From NCBI RefSeq assembly GCF_000092045.1, contig NC_007761.1, positions 3,828,001 to 3,892,000 of the forward strand: 64,000 nucleotides of DNA, read 5' to 3'. The DNA comes from Rhizobium etli CFN 42. Lineage in GTDB: Bacteria > Pseudomonadota > Alphaproteobacteria > Rhizobiales > Rhizobiaceae. The notes beneath the pieces are model-generated. The model was not told where the DNA came from, made no database searches, and saw nothing but the letters and a program-made list of their open reading frames with translations. The translations under genes and the position numbers were made by a program. Below are positions 26,978 through 36,320 of this stretch, in pieces; the first letter of the stretch is position 1; each line of letters begins with the position of its first letter.

Positions 26978-28030
26978 TCAGAGCCCCAGCATCCGCCGGT
27001 TGGCAGCCTGATCCGTACCGCTGCCGGCAAAATCATCGAAGGCTTTTTCGGTGACGCGAATGATATGGGCAGCCACGAATTCCGCACCCTCACGGGCGCC
27101 GTCCTCCGGATGCTTCAGCGCACATTCCCATTCGACCACGGCCCAGCCGTCGAAATTATTCGCCGTCATCTTCGAGAAGACCGCGCCGAAATCGACCTGG
27201 CCGTCACCGAGCGAGCGGAAGCGACCGGCGCGTTCCACCCAGCCCTGGTAACCGCCATACACGCCCTGGCGCCCGGTCGGATTGAACTCCGCATCCTTGA
27301 CGTGGAACATCTTGATGCGGTCCTTGTAGATGTCGATGTTCTCGAGATAGTCGAGGCATTGCAGGATGTAGTGCGAGGGATCGTAGAGCATGTTGGCGCG
27401 CGGATGGTTCTTCACCCGCTCCAGGAACATCTCGAAGGTGATGCCGTCATGCAAGTCCTCGCCCGGATGGATCTCGTAGCAGACATCGATGCCGTTCTCA
27501 TCGGCATGGTTGAGGATCGGCGTCCAGCGGCTGGCAAGCTCGTCGAAGGCCGTCTCCACCAGACCGGCGGGACGCTGCGGCCAGGGATAGATGAAGGGCC
27601 AGGCAAGCGCGCCGGAGAAGGTCGCATGCGCCTTGAGGCCGAGGTTCTTCGATGCTGTCAGAGCCATCTTGACCTGCTCGACCGCCCACTCCTGACGGGC
27701 TTTCGGATTGCCGCGCACCTCGGGCGCCGCAAAGCCGTCGAATGCTTCGTCATAGGCGGGGTGAACGGCAACCAGCTGGCCTTGCAGATGGGTCGAGAGC
27801 TCGGTGACTTCGATGCCGTTTTCGCGGGCCTTGCCGGCGAACTCGTCACAATAATCCTTGGAGGTGGCGGCCTTCTTCAGATCGATCAGCTGGCTCGCCC
27901 AGGTCGGAACCTGAACGCCCTTGTAACCGATGTCAGCCGCCCATTTGGTGATCGCGTCCCAAGAATTGAAAGGCGCGGTATCGCCCGCGAACTGGCCAAG
28001 GAAAAGGCCGGGACCTTTGATCGTCTTCAT
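26978..28030 (-). CDS. Sugar phosphate isomerase/epimerase (AP-endonuclease-2 TIM barrel)
   Basis: A 350-residue TIM-barrel protein of the xylose-isomerase-like superfamily. Metal ligands are suggested by 'VCYEIHPGED', 'MLYDPSHYILQ', 'MFHVKDAEF' and 'AVVEWECALKHPEDG', the order of Glu/Asp/His residues seen in IolE/IolI-like enzymes. GGGAGGAA lies before the ATG at 28030. It is downstream of the ribose-type ABC genes but behind a strong terminator, so it probably has its own promoter. Likely role: isomerise or epimerise the product of the neighbouring dehydrogenase. Exact sugar unknown. Confidence 0.87.
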   Translation of the reverse strand: MKTIKGPGLFLGQFAGDTAPFNSWDAITKWAADIGYKGVQVPTWASQLIDLKKAATSKDYCDEFAGKARENGIEVTELSTHLQGQLVAVHPAYDEAFDGFAAPEVRGNPKARQEWAVEQVKMALTASKNLGLKAHATFSGALAWPFIYPWPQRPAGLVETAFDELASRWTPILNHADENGIDVCYEIHPGEDLHDGITFEMFLERVKNHPRANMLYDPSHYILQCLDYLENIDIYKDRIKMFHVKDAEFNPTGRQGVYGGYQGWVERAGRFRSLGDGQVDFGAVFSKMTANNFDGWAVVEWECALKHPEDGAREGAEFVAAHIIRVTEKAFDDFAGSGTDQAANRRMLGL

Positions 28031-28056
28031 GTCAGATTCCTCCCTGAATATCGACC

Positions 28057-28068
28057 GTAAACGTTTCT
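28057..28068. promoter_or_regulatory. Candidate LacI-type operator
   Basis: GTAAACGTTTCT, containing the palindromic core AAACGTTT typical of LacI-family sites, lies 27 bases upstream of the isomerase ATG. Short and only partly symmetric. Confidence 0.3.
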
Positions 28069-28236
28069 GAAGAACTTGTAGCACGCATTTCGGCGGGAGT
28101 AAGGTGCCTCCTCGCCCTTGCCGCCGGATTTGGCGCGAGTCCAGATGCGGTATGGCTGCGACCTAATCATGATGGGCTGTCGCGGGCAAGAGGTACGTGC
28201 AGCATTTTCGCCGTCCGCCACGTGAGGGCATAAAAA

Positions 28237-28262
28237 TGCGCCCATTCTTGCGAATGGGCGCA
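28237..28262 (-). terminator. Rho-independent terminator after ABC transporter operon
   Basis: Perfect 11-base arms TGCGCCCATTC/GAATGGGCGCA with a 4-base loop. On the minus strand they are followed by a five-T run. It ends the binding-protein gene's transcript 18 bases after its stop codon. Confidence 0.9.
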
Positions 28263-28279
28263 CCCTCTTTGATGGGTGA

Positions 28280-29227
28280 TCAGAACGGAGAATCCGGGAA
28301 GTAGAAGTTCTTGGCGTTCTCCTTGGTGACGAGCGTCGCGTCGAGGATGTAGTTGCCGTGAACCGGGACCTGGTCGTAGAGTGCCGCCGCCGTCAACTCC
28401 ATTGCCGTACCGACCATTGCCGGCGGATAGAGAACGTCGACCGGAATCAGCTTGTCCCCATCCATGACCTTCTTGACCATGTCCTTGGAACCGGCCCCGG
28501 CGACAACATACTGGATGTCGGTGCGCTTGGCCTGCTCGATCGCCTGCAATACGCCGACGGCCATGTCGTCGTCCTGGCACCAGACGACGTCGATCTTCGG
28601 GTACTTCGTCAGATAGTCCTGCATGACCTTGAAGGCGTCGTCGCGGTTCCAGTTGCCGTACTGGCGGTCAAGAACCTTGACCTTGGAGCCGGCGATACCC
28701 TTGTCGAAACCATCCTGGCGCTGCTGGTCGATCGGGATAGGCAGACCGCGGATAACGACGACCTCGGCTTCCGGCGTCTTTTCGGCAATATATTTGCCGG
28801 CTACTTCGCCGAGCGCCGGATTGTTGCCGGCGACATAGAGGTCACGCACGGAATTGTCGTTGTTCGACGGCGCACGGTCGACGAGCGCAACGAACTTGCC
28901 CTTGTCCTTGACTTCCTTGATGGCGTTGACGAGCGGATCCGGATCGGACGGCAGGATGACGAGCGCATCTATGCCCTGCGTATCGAGGTCCTGCACGGCG
29001 TTAGCCTGCGTCGCGGCATCCGGCGAGGTCTTGACGATGACGTTCAGGCCCGGATGTTCGGCCATCAGCTTCTTGGCAATACGCTCGGCATGGAACACGA
29101 CGCCAGAAGTCCAGCCGTGATCGGCGGCCGGAATGGACACACCGATCGTGTAGTTCTTGTCCTGGGCGTAGGCTGCACCGGCAAAAGCCACCCCCGCAAC
29201 GGCCAGACCCAACATGAGCTTGCGCAT
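28280..29227 (-). CDS. Sugar ABC transporter substrate-binding protein (ribose/RbsB type)
   Basis: Periplasmic receptor of 315 residues with a Sec signal peptide (MRKL, hydrophobic core, AYA cleavage site). The mature part has the RbsB-like type-I fold: 'IGVSIPAADHGWTSGVVFHAE', 'GIDALVILPSDPDPLVNAIKE', 'DVVWCQDDDMAVGVLQAIE'. GGGAGGAA precedes the ATG. It is last in an operon ATPase-permease-receptor (all minus strand) governed by a divergent LacI. The sugar cannot be assigned; the adjacent dehydrogenase/isomerase and xylose genes suggest a pentose or related polyol. Confidence 0.9.
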   Translation of the reverse strand: MRKLMLGLAVAGVAFAGAAYAQDKNYTIGVSIPAADHGWTSGVVFHAERIAKKLMAEHPGLNVIVKTSPDAATQANAVQDLDTQGIDALVILPSDPDPLVNAIKEVKDKGKFVALVDRAPSNNDNSVRDLYVAGNNPALGEVAGKYIAEKTPEAEVVVIRGLPIPIDQQRQDGFDKGIAGSKVKVLDRQYGNWNRDDAFKVMQDYLTKYPKIDVVWCQDDDMAVGVLQAIEQAKRTDIQYVVAGAGSKDMVKKVMDGDKLIPVDVLYPPAMVGTAMELTAAALYDQVPVHGNYILDATLVTKENAKNFYFPDSPF

Positions 29228-29314
29228 GCTTAGTTCCTCCCAAAAATATCAGGGACTTGTCCAATCCGAGCCGGGTGCCCTGTGAAGCCCGACTAATCCG
29301 AGAACCGTCTGACT

Positions 29315-30319
29315 TTATGATTTGCGCACCAGCGACCGCTGCACCAGCATGGCGATGATGATGATTGCACCCTGAATCGCGCCGATGAGATATTCGCTGA
29401 TGAAGTTCGAAAGCAGCATGATGTTGCCGACGAGTTCGAGAATGAAGGCGCCGCAAATCGTGCCCCACACACGGCCGGCGCCACCCTTGAGCGCCGTGCC
29501 GCCGACGACGACGGCGGTAATCGCCTGCAACTCCCACAGGATGCCGGTCGTTGCCGAGGTGGAACCGAGACGCGGCACATAGAGCAGCACGGCGATCGCC
29601 ACGCAGAGGCCTTGGATGACGAAGGCAATGGTGCGCACGCGGTTGACGGCGATTCCGGAATAGCGCGCGACATCGCTGTTCGAACCGACAGCCACGACAT
29701 GGCGGCCGTAACGCGTGCGGTAGAGGATGAAGGCGGCAATCGCGGTGACGGCGAGGATCACCACGATCGGAACCGGAAGACCGAGGATATTACCGAAATA
29801 GGCCGGCCGGTAGAGCGTCTGGATGTCACTCGAACGCAACGTGATCGCGCCGCCCTGCGACAGCCAGGTGGTCAGGCCGCGATAAATGCCCATGGTGCCG
29901 AGCGTGGCGATGAAAGGCTCGATTTTGCCGACGGTGGTGATGAGACCGTTGGCGAGGCCGCAAAGCGCCCCCGCAATGACCGTGAAGACCACAGCCGCCG
30001 TCAGCATCAGCACCGGGTCGGCAATGACGCCCGAATTGATCAGCAGGATCATCAGGCTGGCGACAAAGGCCACCATCGAGCCGACGGAAAGATCGAGGTC
30101 TCCGGCGGAGATCACGAAGGTTGCGCCGACGGCGATAATGGCGATGAAAGCGCAGCGTGTCGCGACGTTGGCAAGATTGGTGATGCCGATGAAATTCGGA
30201 TTGACCAGCGCGCCGACGATGAGAAGCAAGGCCAAAGCGGCAAAAGGTGCAACTGCACGCAGATCAACGTCACGCCAGGACCTGCGCCGGATTTCCCTGG
30301 TCTCCTCGTTCACACTCAT
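29315..30319 (-). CDS. Sugar ABC transporter permease (RbsC type)
   Basis: A 334-residue inner-membrane permease of the ribose/xylose/galactose class with about ten hydrophobic helices. Signatures are 'ISAGDLDLSVGSMVAF' near residue 75 and 'VGGTALKGGAGRVWGT' near 285, the ATPase-contact loop. The ATG at 30319 lies 12 bases after GGGAGG, slightly long; a TTG four codons earlier is too near that site. It follows the ATPase gene by 133 bases and precedes the receptor gene by 87. Confidence 0.9.
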   Translation of the reverse strand: MSVNEETREIRRRSWRDVDLRAVAPFAALALLLIVGALVNPNFIGITNLANVATRCAFIAIIAVGATFVISAGDLDLSVGSMVAFVASLMILLINSGVIADPVLMLTAAVVFTVIAGALCGLANGLITTVGKIEPFIATLGTMGIYRGLTTWLSQGGAITLRSSDIQTLYRPAYFGNILGLPVPIVVILAVTAIAAFILYRTRYGRHVVAVGSNSDVARYSGIAVNRVRTIAFVIQGLCVAIAVLLYVPRLGSTSATTGILWELQAITAVVVGGTALKGGAGRVWGTICGAFILELVGNIMLLSNFISEYLIGAIQGAIIIIAMLVQRSLVRKS

Positions 30320-30452
30320 GTCCAAAACCAACCTCCCGTCCCAGACTGCCTGGGCATGTTATCTATTGTCCGTGTCGGCAAAATCCCGTCCGCTCAGGTC
30401 TTTGTCTTATGCATGTCTCCCGAACCGCGGCACGCTGTCGGGGCGACATGTA

Positions 30453-31979
30453 TCAGGCCGCCGCCTTCTTCTTGAGGCCGGCGGCGTAGCGCATGATCTC
30501 CTGCTCGGAAATCTCGTCGCCTTCGAGCACGCCCACGATATGTCCCTCGCGCATCACCACCACCCGCGTGCACAGGCCGATGACCTCGGGCATCTCCGAG
30601 GAAACGACAATGATCGACCGGCCGTCGCGGGCGAGTGCCGAGATGAAATGATAGATCTGCTGCTTGGTGCCGACGTCGATGCCGCGCGTCGGCTCGTCGA
30701 TGATGATGATATCAGGCTCGGTCTCCATGACCTTCGCCAAGAGCAGCTTCTGCTGGTTCCCGCCGGACATGCGGCCGGCAATGATATTGCCGTCGCGAAC
30801 CCTGATGTCGAAGCGGCGCTTGGCCTTCGCCAGAGCAGCCGCTTCACTGCCGGGACTGAGATAGCCGTGGCGAGAATGCCTTCCGAGCGATTGCAGCGTC
30901 AGATTGGTCATCATGCCGGAACGCAGCAGCAAGCCCTTCGACTTGCGGTCCTTGGTCATGTAGGCGAGGCCGCAGCGATTGGCCGCATGCACATCGCCGG
31001 AGGGAACGTTTTGCCCTTTGATGACCACTTCACCCTCAAGACGACTTCGCAGGCCGGCGATCGCCTCCATCAATTCAGTGCGGCCGGAGCCGATCATCCC
31101 GGAGAAGCCGATAATCTCGCCCTTGCGCACCTCAAAGCTCGCATCCCGGACATAACCCGTCGACACCGAGGAAACGCTCAGGACGACCTCCTCGTCGACA
31201 TCGGGCTCGACTTTGGCGGGATAGAGGCTGGAAAGTTCGCGGCCGACCATCAGCTGCGCGATCGCTTCCCCGTCGAGAATTGATGTCGGCGACGTCTTGA
31301 TCCACTGGCCGTCGCGCAGCACCGTCACCCGATCCGTCAGCTCCATCACCTCGTCGAGCTTGTGGGAGACGAAGACGAAGCTGGTGCCCTGGTCCCGCAG
31401 CTTGCGGACCTGCTTGAAGAGCATATTGGTCTCTTCCCGCGACAGGACGGCCGTCGGCTCGTCCATGAAAACGACGCGCGCATCGCGGCTGATTGCCTTG
31501 GCGATCTCGACCATCTGCTTGTCGGCGATGGAGAGCGTGCTGATCAGCGCATTCTCGTCGACATGCGAACCAAGCACGTCGAGCACCTTGCGCGTCTCAG
31601 CGCGCATGTATTTGCGATCGAGCACACCGAAACGCGTCACCTCACGTCCGAGGAAAAGGCTCTCCGTCACGGTCAGGTGGTCGGCGAGATTGAATTCCTG
31701 GTGAATGATGACGATGCCGAGCGCTTCCGCAGCGCCATTCGGCGGCAGCACCACAGGCTTGCCGTCGAGCAGGATCTCTCCGGAACTCGGCTGTTCGAAA
31801 CCTGAGAGCACCTTGACGAGCGTAGACTTGCCAGCGCCGTTTTCACCCATCAGTGCATGGATTTCGCCGGCACGGAGATCGAAATTGACGCTGAAGAGCA
31901 CCTGCACGCCGCTGAAGGATTTACATATGCGCCTGGCGGACAGCACCACGGGCGCAGTGTCGGCGATCTCCACGGTCAT
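30453..31979 (-). CDS. Sugar ABC transporter ATP-binding protein, two-domain (RbsA type)
   Basis: A 508-residue cytosolic subunit with two tandem ATPase domains. The first has Walker A 'GENGAGKST' and Walker B 'VVFMDEPTAV'. The second has a degenerate Walker A ('GMIGSGRTE') but the signature 'MSGGNQQKLLLAK' and 'IIIDEPTRGIDVG', the normal asymmetric pattern of RbsA/XylG/MglA proteins. It is first in the operon; GGGGGAGGG lies upstream of the ATG. Twin LacI operators 141 bases upstream point to repression by the divergent regulator. Confidence 0.93.
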   Translation of the reverse strand: MTVEIADTAPVVLSARRICKSFSGVQVLFSVNFDLRAGEIHALMGENGAGKSTLVKVLSGFEQPSSGEILLDGKPVVLPPNGAAEALGIVIIHQEFNLADHLTVTESLFLGREVTRFGVLDRKYMRAETRKVLDVLGSHVDENALISTLSIADKQMVEIAKAISRDARVVFMDEPTAVLSREETNMLFKQVRKLRDQGTSFVFVSHKLDEVMELTDRVTVLRDGQWIKTSPTSILDGEAIAQLMVGRELSSLYPAKVEPDVDEEVVLSVSSVSTGYVRDASFEVRKGEIIGFSGMIGSGRTELMEAIAGLRSRLEGEVVIKGQNVPSGDVHAANRCGLAYMTKDRKSKGLLLRSGMMTNLTLQSLGRHSRHGYLSPGSEAAALAKAKRRFDIRVRDGNIIAGRMSGGNQQKLLLAKVMETEPDIIIIDEPTRGIDVGTKQQIYHFISALARDGRSIIVVSSEMPEVIGLCTRVVVMREGHIVGVLEGDEISEQEIMRYAAGLKKKAAA

Positions 31980-32119
31980 TCATGCCCTCCCCCAAGAGCG
32001 TTTTGCATCGGCAGAACGCACCGACGCCGCTCCATCACCTTGAACTAGTCCACATTTCCACTCTGAAAACCGTTCTCGGCCTCAGAGCTAGCTTGCGCCT
32101 CCCGCCCGCTTTGACCCTC

Positions 32120-32135
32120 ATGTAAACCTTTACAT
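32120..32135. promoter_or_regulatory. LacI-type operator 1
   Basis: ATGTAAACCTTTACAT, a 16-base dyad with 7 of 8 matched pairs and the TGTAAA/TTTACA arms of LacI-family operators. It is the exact reverse complement of operator 2, with centres 21 bases (two helical turns) apart, in the divergent promoter between the ABC operon and the lacI-type gene. Confidence 0.8.
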
Positions 32136-32140
32136 CGCGC

Positions 32141-32156
32141 ATGTAAAGGTTTACAT
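32141..32156. promoter_or_regulatory. LacI-type operator 2
   Basis: ATGTAAAGGTTTACAT, mirror copy of operator 1. Together they make one perfect 36-or-more-base inverted repeat around a five-base centre (32136-32140), suited to cooperative binding of two repressor dimers. A further TTTACA half-site lies at 32163-32168. Confidence 0.8.
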
Positions 32157-32248
32157 CGTGAATTTACACAGATCCTCTGAAGCTTGCCTTTGACCTCTCG
32201 GCGAGTCTGTGTAGTGTCGCGGCGAAGACAGCCCCAAGGCAGAGCGCA

Positions 32249-33280
32249 GTGTCGAATTCCACGCCCGCAACAATCGAAGACGTCGCCCGGATCGCCGAGG
32301 TCTCCATCGCGACGGTTTCGCGGGCGATCCACACCCCGGAGAAGGTCGCCAACTCGACGCGGCTTAAAGTCAATCAGGCGATCGCGGTCACCGGCTACAC
32401 CACCAACGCAATGGCGCGCAGCCTGAGGCTCGGTCGTTCCAACATGATTCTGGTCGTGGCGCCCGACATCGGCGATCCCAATTTCTCCAATATTCTCGTC
32501 GGACTGGAGAACGAGGCGCGCGCCCACGGCTACGGCATCCTGATCGGCCACACCCAGAACGATGCCCAGCGCGGCCTGGAATATCTGAAATTCTTCAACT
32601 CCAACCAAGCCGCCGGGCTGATCCTTTTCACCGGCATCCTGCCCTTCGGCCATCAGACGATGACCGCCCGGCTGCCGCCGAGCGTCGGGGTTTTCGAACC
32701 GGTCTTCAACGGCGGCATTCCCTATGTCGGCGTCGACGATACCGAGGGCGCGCGAAAGGCGGTGGATCTGCTGCTGGCCGAAGGCCATCGCAAGATCGCC
32801 TTCATCGGCGATTCGCGCACCCGGCTTGCCTATGTCAGGCGCCGCATGGGTTACGACGCCGGCCTCGACGCCGCCGGCGTCCCGCCGGATCTCAGGATCG
32901 TGCTCGAAGGCGACGGCACGATCGAAAGCGGCCGGCATGCGGTCGAACAGCTTTTCATGCGCGACACTCTCCCGACCGCCTTCATGTGCGTGAACGATCA
33001 GACGGCGATCGGCGTCATGATCGGGCTCGGCGCGCGAGGCTATGATATTCCGCGAGATTTCTCAGTGACCGGCTTCGACGACGTGCCGCAGGCCGTCTTC
33101 ATCTCGCCGTCGCTGACGACGATCCGTCAGCCGAGAACGGCGATTGGCAAACAGGCGATGGCGCTGCTGCTGGAACTCTTGTCCGATGGCCGGCCGGCCG
33201 AGACGGAAATCCTGCTGAGGCCGGATCTGGTGGTTCGCAACTCCGTCTCCGCACCGTCGCGCCAGTGGTTCAAGCGCTGA
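32249..33280 (+). CDS. LacI family regulator of the sugar ABC operon
   Basis: A 343-residue repressor with the HTH 'TIEDVARIAEVSIATVSRAI', hinge region ending 'NAMARSLRLG' and an effector domain ('MILVVAPDIGDPNFSNIL', 'FMCVNDQTAIGVMIGLGARGY'). The start is GTG at 32249. It is divergent from the ATPase gene and separated from it by twin operators, so it very likely represses the transporter operon and itself, released by the transported sugar or a derivative. Confidence 0.9.
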   Translation: MSNSTPATIEDVARIAEVSIATVSRAIHTPEKVANSTRLKVNQAIAVTGYTTNAMARSLRLGRSNMILVVAPDIGDPNFSNILVGLENEARAHGYGILIGHTQNDAQRGLEYLKFFNSNQAAGLILFTGILPFGHQTMTARLPPSVGVFEPVFNGGIPYVGVDDTEGARKAVDLLLAEGHRKIAFIGDSRTRLAYVRRRMGYDAGLDAAGVPPDLRIVLEGDGTIESGRHAVEQLFMRDTLPTAFMCVNDQTAIGVMIGLGARGYDIPRDFSVTGFDDVPQAVFISPSLTTIRQPRTAIGKQAMALLLELLSDGRPAETEILLRPDLVVRNSVSAPSRQWFKR

Positions 33281-33311
33281 AGAGACTATAACGACAGGCC
33301 TACAAAGAGCT

Positions 33312-33338
33312 GCGCCGGCGGCCGCTGGCCGCCGGCGC
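33312..33338. terminator. Strong GC hairpin between convergent genes
   Basis: Perfect 12-base arms GCGCCGGCGGCC and complement around a GCT loop, followed by TTTAT. It separates the convergent lacI-type gene and xylA and can serve both. Confidence 0.8.
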
Positions 33339-33344
33339 GCTTTA

Positions 33345-34655
33345 TCAGACGTAACGGTTGACGACGTTTTCGAGCAGTTCTTGCTTGCCGGATTTCGGCT
33401 GCGGGTTGACGTCCTTGCTCTCGACCCAGTTCGCGATCTCATCCAGCGAATACTCGCCGCGGAAGAGTTTCTGCGCCTCGACCGATTCCCAACCGGCATA
33501 ACGGTCGGCAAGCGGCTGCGACAGGGCCTTGTCCTCGATCATCTTGGCCGCCGCCTTGAGGCCGCGGGCGCAGCAGTCCATGCCCCCGATATGACCGATT
33601 AAGAGGTCTGCCGGATCGAGCGACTGGCGGCGCAGCTTCGAGTCGAAGTTGGTGCCGCCGGTCTTGAAGCCGCCGCCCGCTAGAACGTGGTAATAGGCAA
33701 GAGCCATTTCCGGAACATTGTTCGGGAACTGGTCGGTGTCCCAGCCGGACTGGTAGTCGTTGCGGTTCATGTCGATCGAGCCGAAGATGCCGAGCGCATT
33801 GGCGAGCGCCAACTCGTGTTCGAAAGAGTGGCCGGCGAGGATCGCATGCCCCTGCTCGATATTGACCTTCACCTCGTTTTCAAGGCCGTGCTTCTTGAGG
33901 AAGCCGTAAACGGTCGCGACGTCATAGTCATACTGGTGCTTGGTCGGCTCCTGCGGCTTCGGCTCGATCAGGATGGTGCCCTTGAAGCCGATCTTGTGCT
34001 TGTATTCGACAACGAGGTTGAGGAAGCGGCCGAGCTGATCGAGTTCGCGCTTGAGATCGGTGTTGAGCAGCGTCTCGTAACCTTCGCGTCCGCCCCAGAG
34101 CACGTAGTTCTCGCCGCCGAGCTTCTGCGTGGCGTCGATGCAGGTCTTGACCGTCGCGGCGGCGAAAGCAAAGACGTCTGGATCGGGGTTGGTCGCCGCA
34201 CCCGACATGTAGCGGCGGTTGGAGAACAGGTTCGCCGTACCCCAGAGCAGCTTGGTGCCGGTCGCCGCTTGCTTCTCGGCGAAGTAATCGACGATCTCGT
34301 TGAGGTTCTTGGTGTTTTCAGCGAAATTCTTGCCTTCGGGGCGCACGTCGGCGTCGTGGAAGCAGTAATAGGGCGCGCCGAGCAGCGAGAAGAATTCGAA
34401 AGCGACATCGGCCTTGAGCTTGGCAGCCTTCATCGTGTCTTCGAACCACGGACGCAGGAAGGTCTGGCCGCCGAAGGGGTCGCCACCCGGCCAGGTGAAG
34501 GTGTGCCAATAGGCCACCGCAAAACGCAGATGGTCTTCCATACGCTTGCCAAGAACGATCTCGTCCGGCTGGTAATAGCGGAAGGCGAGCGGATTGGTGC
34601 TGTCAGGACCTTCATATTTGATCTTCTGGATATCGCCGAAAAATCCGGTGCTCAT
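33345..34655 (-). CDS. xylA: Xylose isomerase
   Basis: Converts D-xylose to D-xylulose in the cytosol. The 436-residue class-II enzyme shows '[11 protein letters not shown]' with the catalytic His, '[17 protein letters not shown]', '[18 protein letters not shown]' with metal-binding Glu, '[19 protein letters not shown]' and '[17 protein letters not shown]' with metal-binding Asp. AAGGAGA precedes the ATG at 34655. It is the last gene of a regulator-xylB-xylA set; a palindromic repeat of about 120 bases separates it from xylB. Confidence 0.96.
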   Translation of the reverse strand: MSTGFFGDIQKIKYEGPDSTNPLAFRYYQPDEIVLGKRMEDHLRFAVAYWHTFTWPGGDPFGGQTFLRPWFEDTMKAAKLKADVAFEFFSLLGAPYYCFHDADVRPEGKNFAENTKNLNEIVDYFAEKQAATGTKLLWGTANLFSNRRYMSGAATNPDPDVFAFAAATVKTCIDATQKLGGENYVLWGGREGYETLLNTDLKRELDQLGRFLNLVVEYKHKIGFKGTILIEPKPQEPTKHQYDYDVATVYGFLKKHGLENEVKVNIEQGHAILAGHSFEHELALANALGIFGSIDMNRNDYQSGWDTDQFPNNVPEMALAYYHVLAGGGFKTGGTNFDSKLRRQSLDPADLLIGHIGGMDCCARGLKAAAKMIEDKALSQPLADRYAGWESVEAQKLFRGEYSLDEIANWVESKDVNPQPKSGKQELLENVVNRYV

Positions 34656-34713
34656 GTTGGGGTCTCCTTGGGTTTCTATCTCTTTGCAGTTCTGAATTCT
34701 TGTCTGTGGAGGC

Positions 34714-34832
34714 GGCCCCCTCATCCGCCTGCCGGCACCTTCTCCCCCGAGGGGAGAAGAGACGCGTTGCGCCGCCTCTTTTCCCTTCTCCCCTCGGGGA
34801 GAAGGTGGCCCGAAGGGTCGGATGAGGGGGCC
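34714..34832. repeat. Palindromic repeat between xylB and xylA
   Basis: Perfect outer arms of 14 bases (GGCCCCCTCATCCG, 34714-34727, and complement at 34819-34832) and perfect inner arms of 11 bases (ACCTTCTCCCC, 34737-34747, and complement at 34796-34806), with further small hairpins inside. It can fold into one long branched stem in the transcript. Recognisable as a common rhizobial intergenic element. Confidence 0.85.
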
Positions 34833-34845
34833 GCTGGCTCCAGTT

Positions 34846-36300
34846 TCAATGCGCCAGCGATTTGATCGCCGGATAAACTGCCCGGTAACGCATATAGGCA
34901 TCCTCGTAAGCGTCACTCATCGACGACACCGGCTCGATTGTGCCTGCCGTCATCGGCGGCGTGCAGACGGCGATTGGATCCGCCCCCGTCGCCGCGATCA
35001 GGCCGAGACGGGCAGCGCCGAAGGCTGCGCCGAAATCGCCGTCACCCGGCAGGTCGACCGGAACGCCCAGCGCGGTGGCGATCGATGCCAGCCAATAGCG
35101 CGAGCGCGAACCGCCGCCGATTGCCGTCACGCGCGCGATGCCGGTGCCGGCCGAACGCAACGCTTCGAGATTGTCGCGGATGGCGAAAGCCACACCTTCG
35201 AGCACGGCCTGGGTCAGCACCACGCGGCTGCTTTCGTGTTCGAGGCCGATGAAGGCGCCGCGGATGACGGCGTCATTGTGCGGCGTACGCTCGCCGGAGA
35301 GATAGGGCAGGAAGGTGACGCCGGTCGGCGCCTTCAGCGTCTCGCCGACTTCGCCTGTCAGCTCGGCGGCCGACTTGCCGGTCACACCGGAATGCCAATT
35401 GAGCGCATCGGTGGCCGAGAGGATGACGCCCATCTGATGCCAGGTGTTGGGCAGCGCATGGCAGAAGGCATGCACGGCGCTTTCCGGCTTCGGCAGATAG
35501 GAGCCGTTGGCGGCAAAGAGCACGCCCGAAGTGCCGAGCGAGACGAAGGCCGCGCCATCGCTCACCGTGCCCATGCCGCAGGCCGAGGCTGCATTATCGC
35601 CCGCGCCGCCGGCAACGACGACCGAGCCTGATATGCCCCACTGGGCGGCGAGGTCGGACCGCAGTCTGCCGGCCTGATCGGTGCCTTCGACAAGCGCCGG
35701 CATATGCTCCCTGGAAAGGCCGGTGGCGGCAAGCAGTTCGGACGACCAACCGCGCTTGCCGGTATCGAGCCAGGAGGTGCCTGCCGAATCCGACATTTCG
35801 GAAATATATTCGCCGGTCAGCCAGAGACGCAGATAATCCTTCGGCAGCAGCACCTTGGCAACCTTGGCGAAAATCTCAGGCTCATGCTTCCTGACCCAGG
35901 CGAGCTTAGGCGCCGTAAAGCCGGGAAACACGATATTGCCGGTCAGCGCCCGGAAACGCGGGTCGGCGTCGAGTTCGGCGGCTTCGACGTGGCTGCGTGT
36001 ATCGTTCCAAAGAATGCAGGGCCGCAATACCTTATCGCTCGCATCGATCAGCGTGGCGCCGTGCATCTGGCCGGAAAGGCCGATGCCCCTGACTGCCGCG
36101 AATTCCTTTGGATGTTTTGCCTTGAGCCCGGCTAAGGCCTCCTCGGTCGCGCGCACCCAGTCAGCCGGTTCCTGTTCCGACCAGCCGGAATGCGGGCGCG
36201 AGACGTCGAGCGCACCGTTGGCCGAACCGACGATCTTCTGGTCGCCGTCGATCAGCATCGCCTTGACGCCGGAGGTTCCGAGATCGAGACCGAGATACAT
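34846..36300 (-). CDS. xylB: Xylulokinase
   Basis: Phosphorylates D-xylulose to xylulose-5-phosphate, feeding the pentose phosphate pathway. The 484-residue FGGY kinase has '[16 protein letters not shown]' at the N-terminus, the xylulose-binding 'GLSGQMHG' with the following 'WNDTR', and the nucleotide-binding '[11 protein letters not shown]' and '[16 protein letters not shown]'. The start lies 20 bases after the LacI-type gene's stop, so both share a transcript. Confidence 0.95.
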   Translation of the reverse strand: MYLGLDLGTSGVKAMLIDGDQKIVGSANGALDVSRPHSGWSEQEPADWVRATEEALAGLKAKHPKEFAAVRGIGLSGQMHGATLIDASDKVLRPCILWNDTRSHVEAAELDADPRFRALTGNIVFPGFTAPKLAWVRKHEPEIFAKVAKVLLPKDYLRLWLTGEYISEMSDSAGTSWLDTGKRGWSSELLAATGLSREHMPALVEGTDQAGRLRSDLAAQWGISGSVVVAGGAGDNAASACGMGTVSDGAAFVSLGTSGVLFAANGSYLPKPESAVHAFCHALPNTWHQMGVILSATDALNWHSGVTGKSAAELTGEVGETLKAPTGVTFLPYLSGERTPHNDAVIRGAFIGLEHESSRVVLTQAVLEGVAFAIRDNLEALRSAGTGIARVTAIGGGSRSRYWLASIATALGVPVDLPGDGDFGAAFGAARLGLIAATGADPIAVCTPPMTAGTIEPVSSMSDAYEDAYMRYRAVYPAIKSLAH

Positions 36301-36320
36301 GTGGCATTCTCCCTTTGCCG

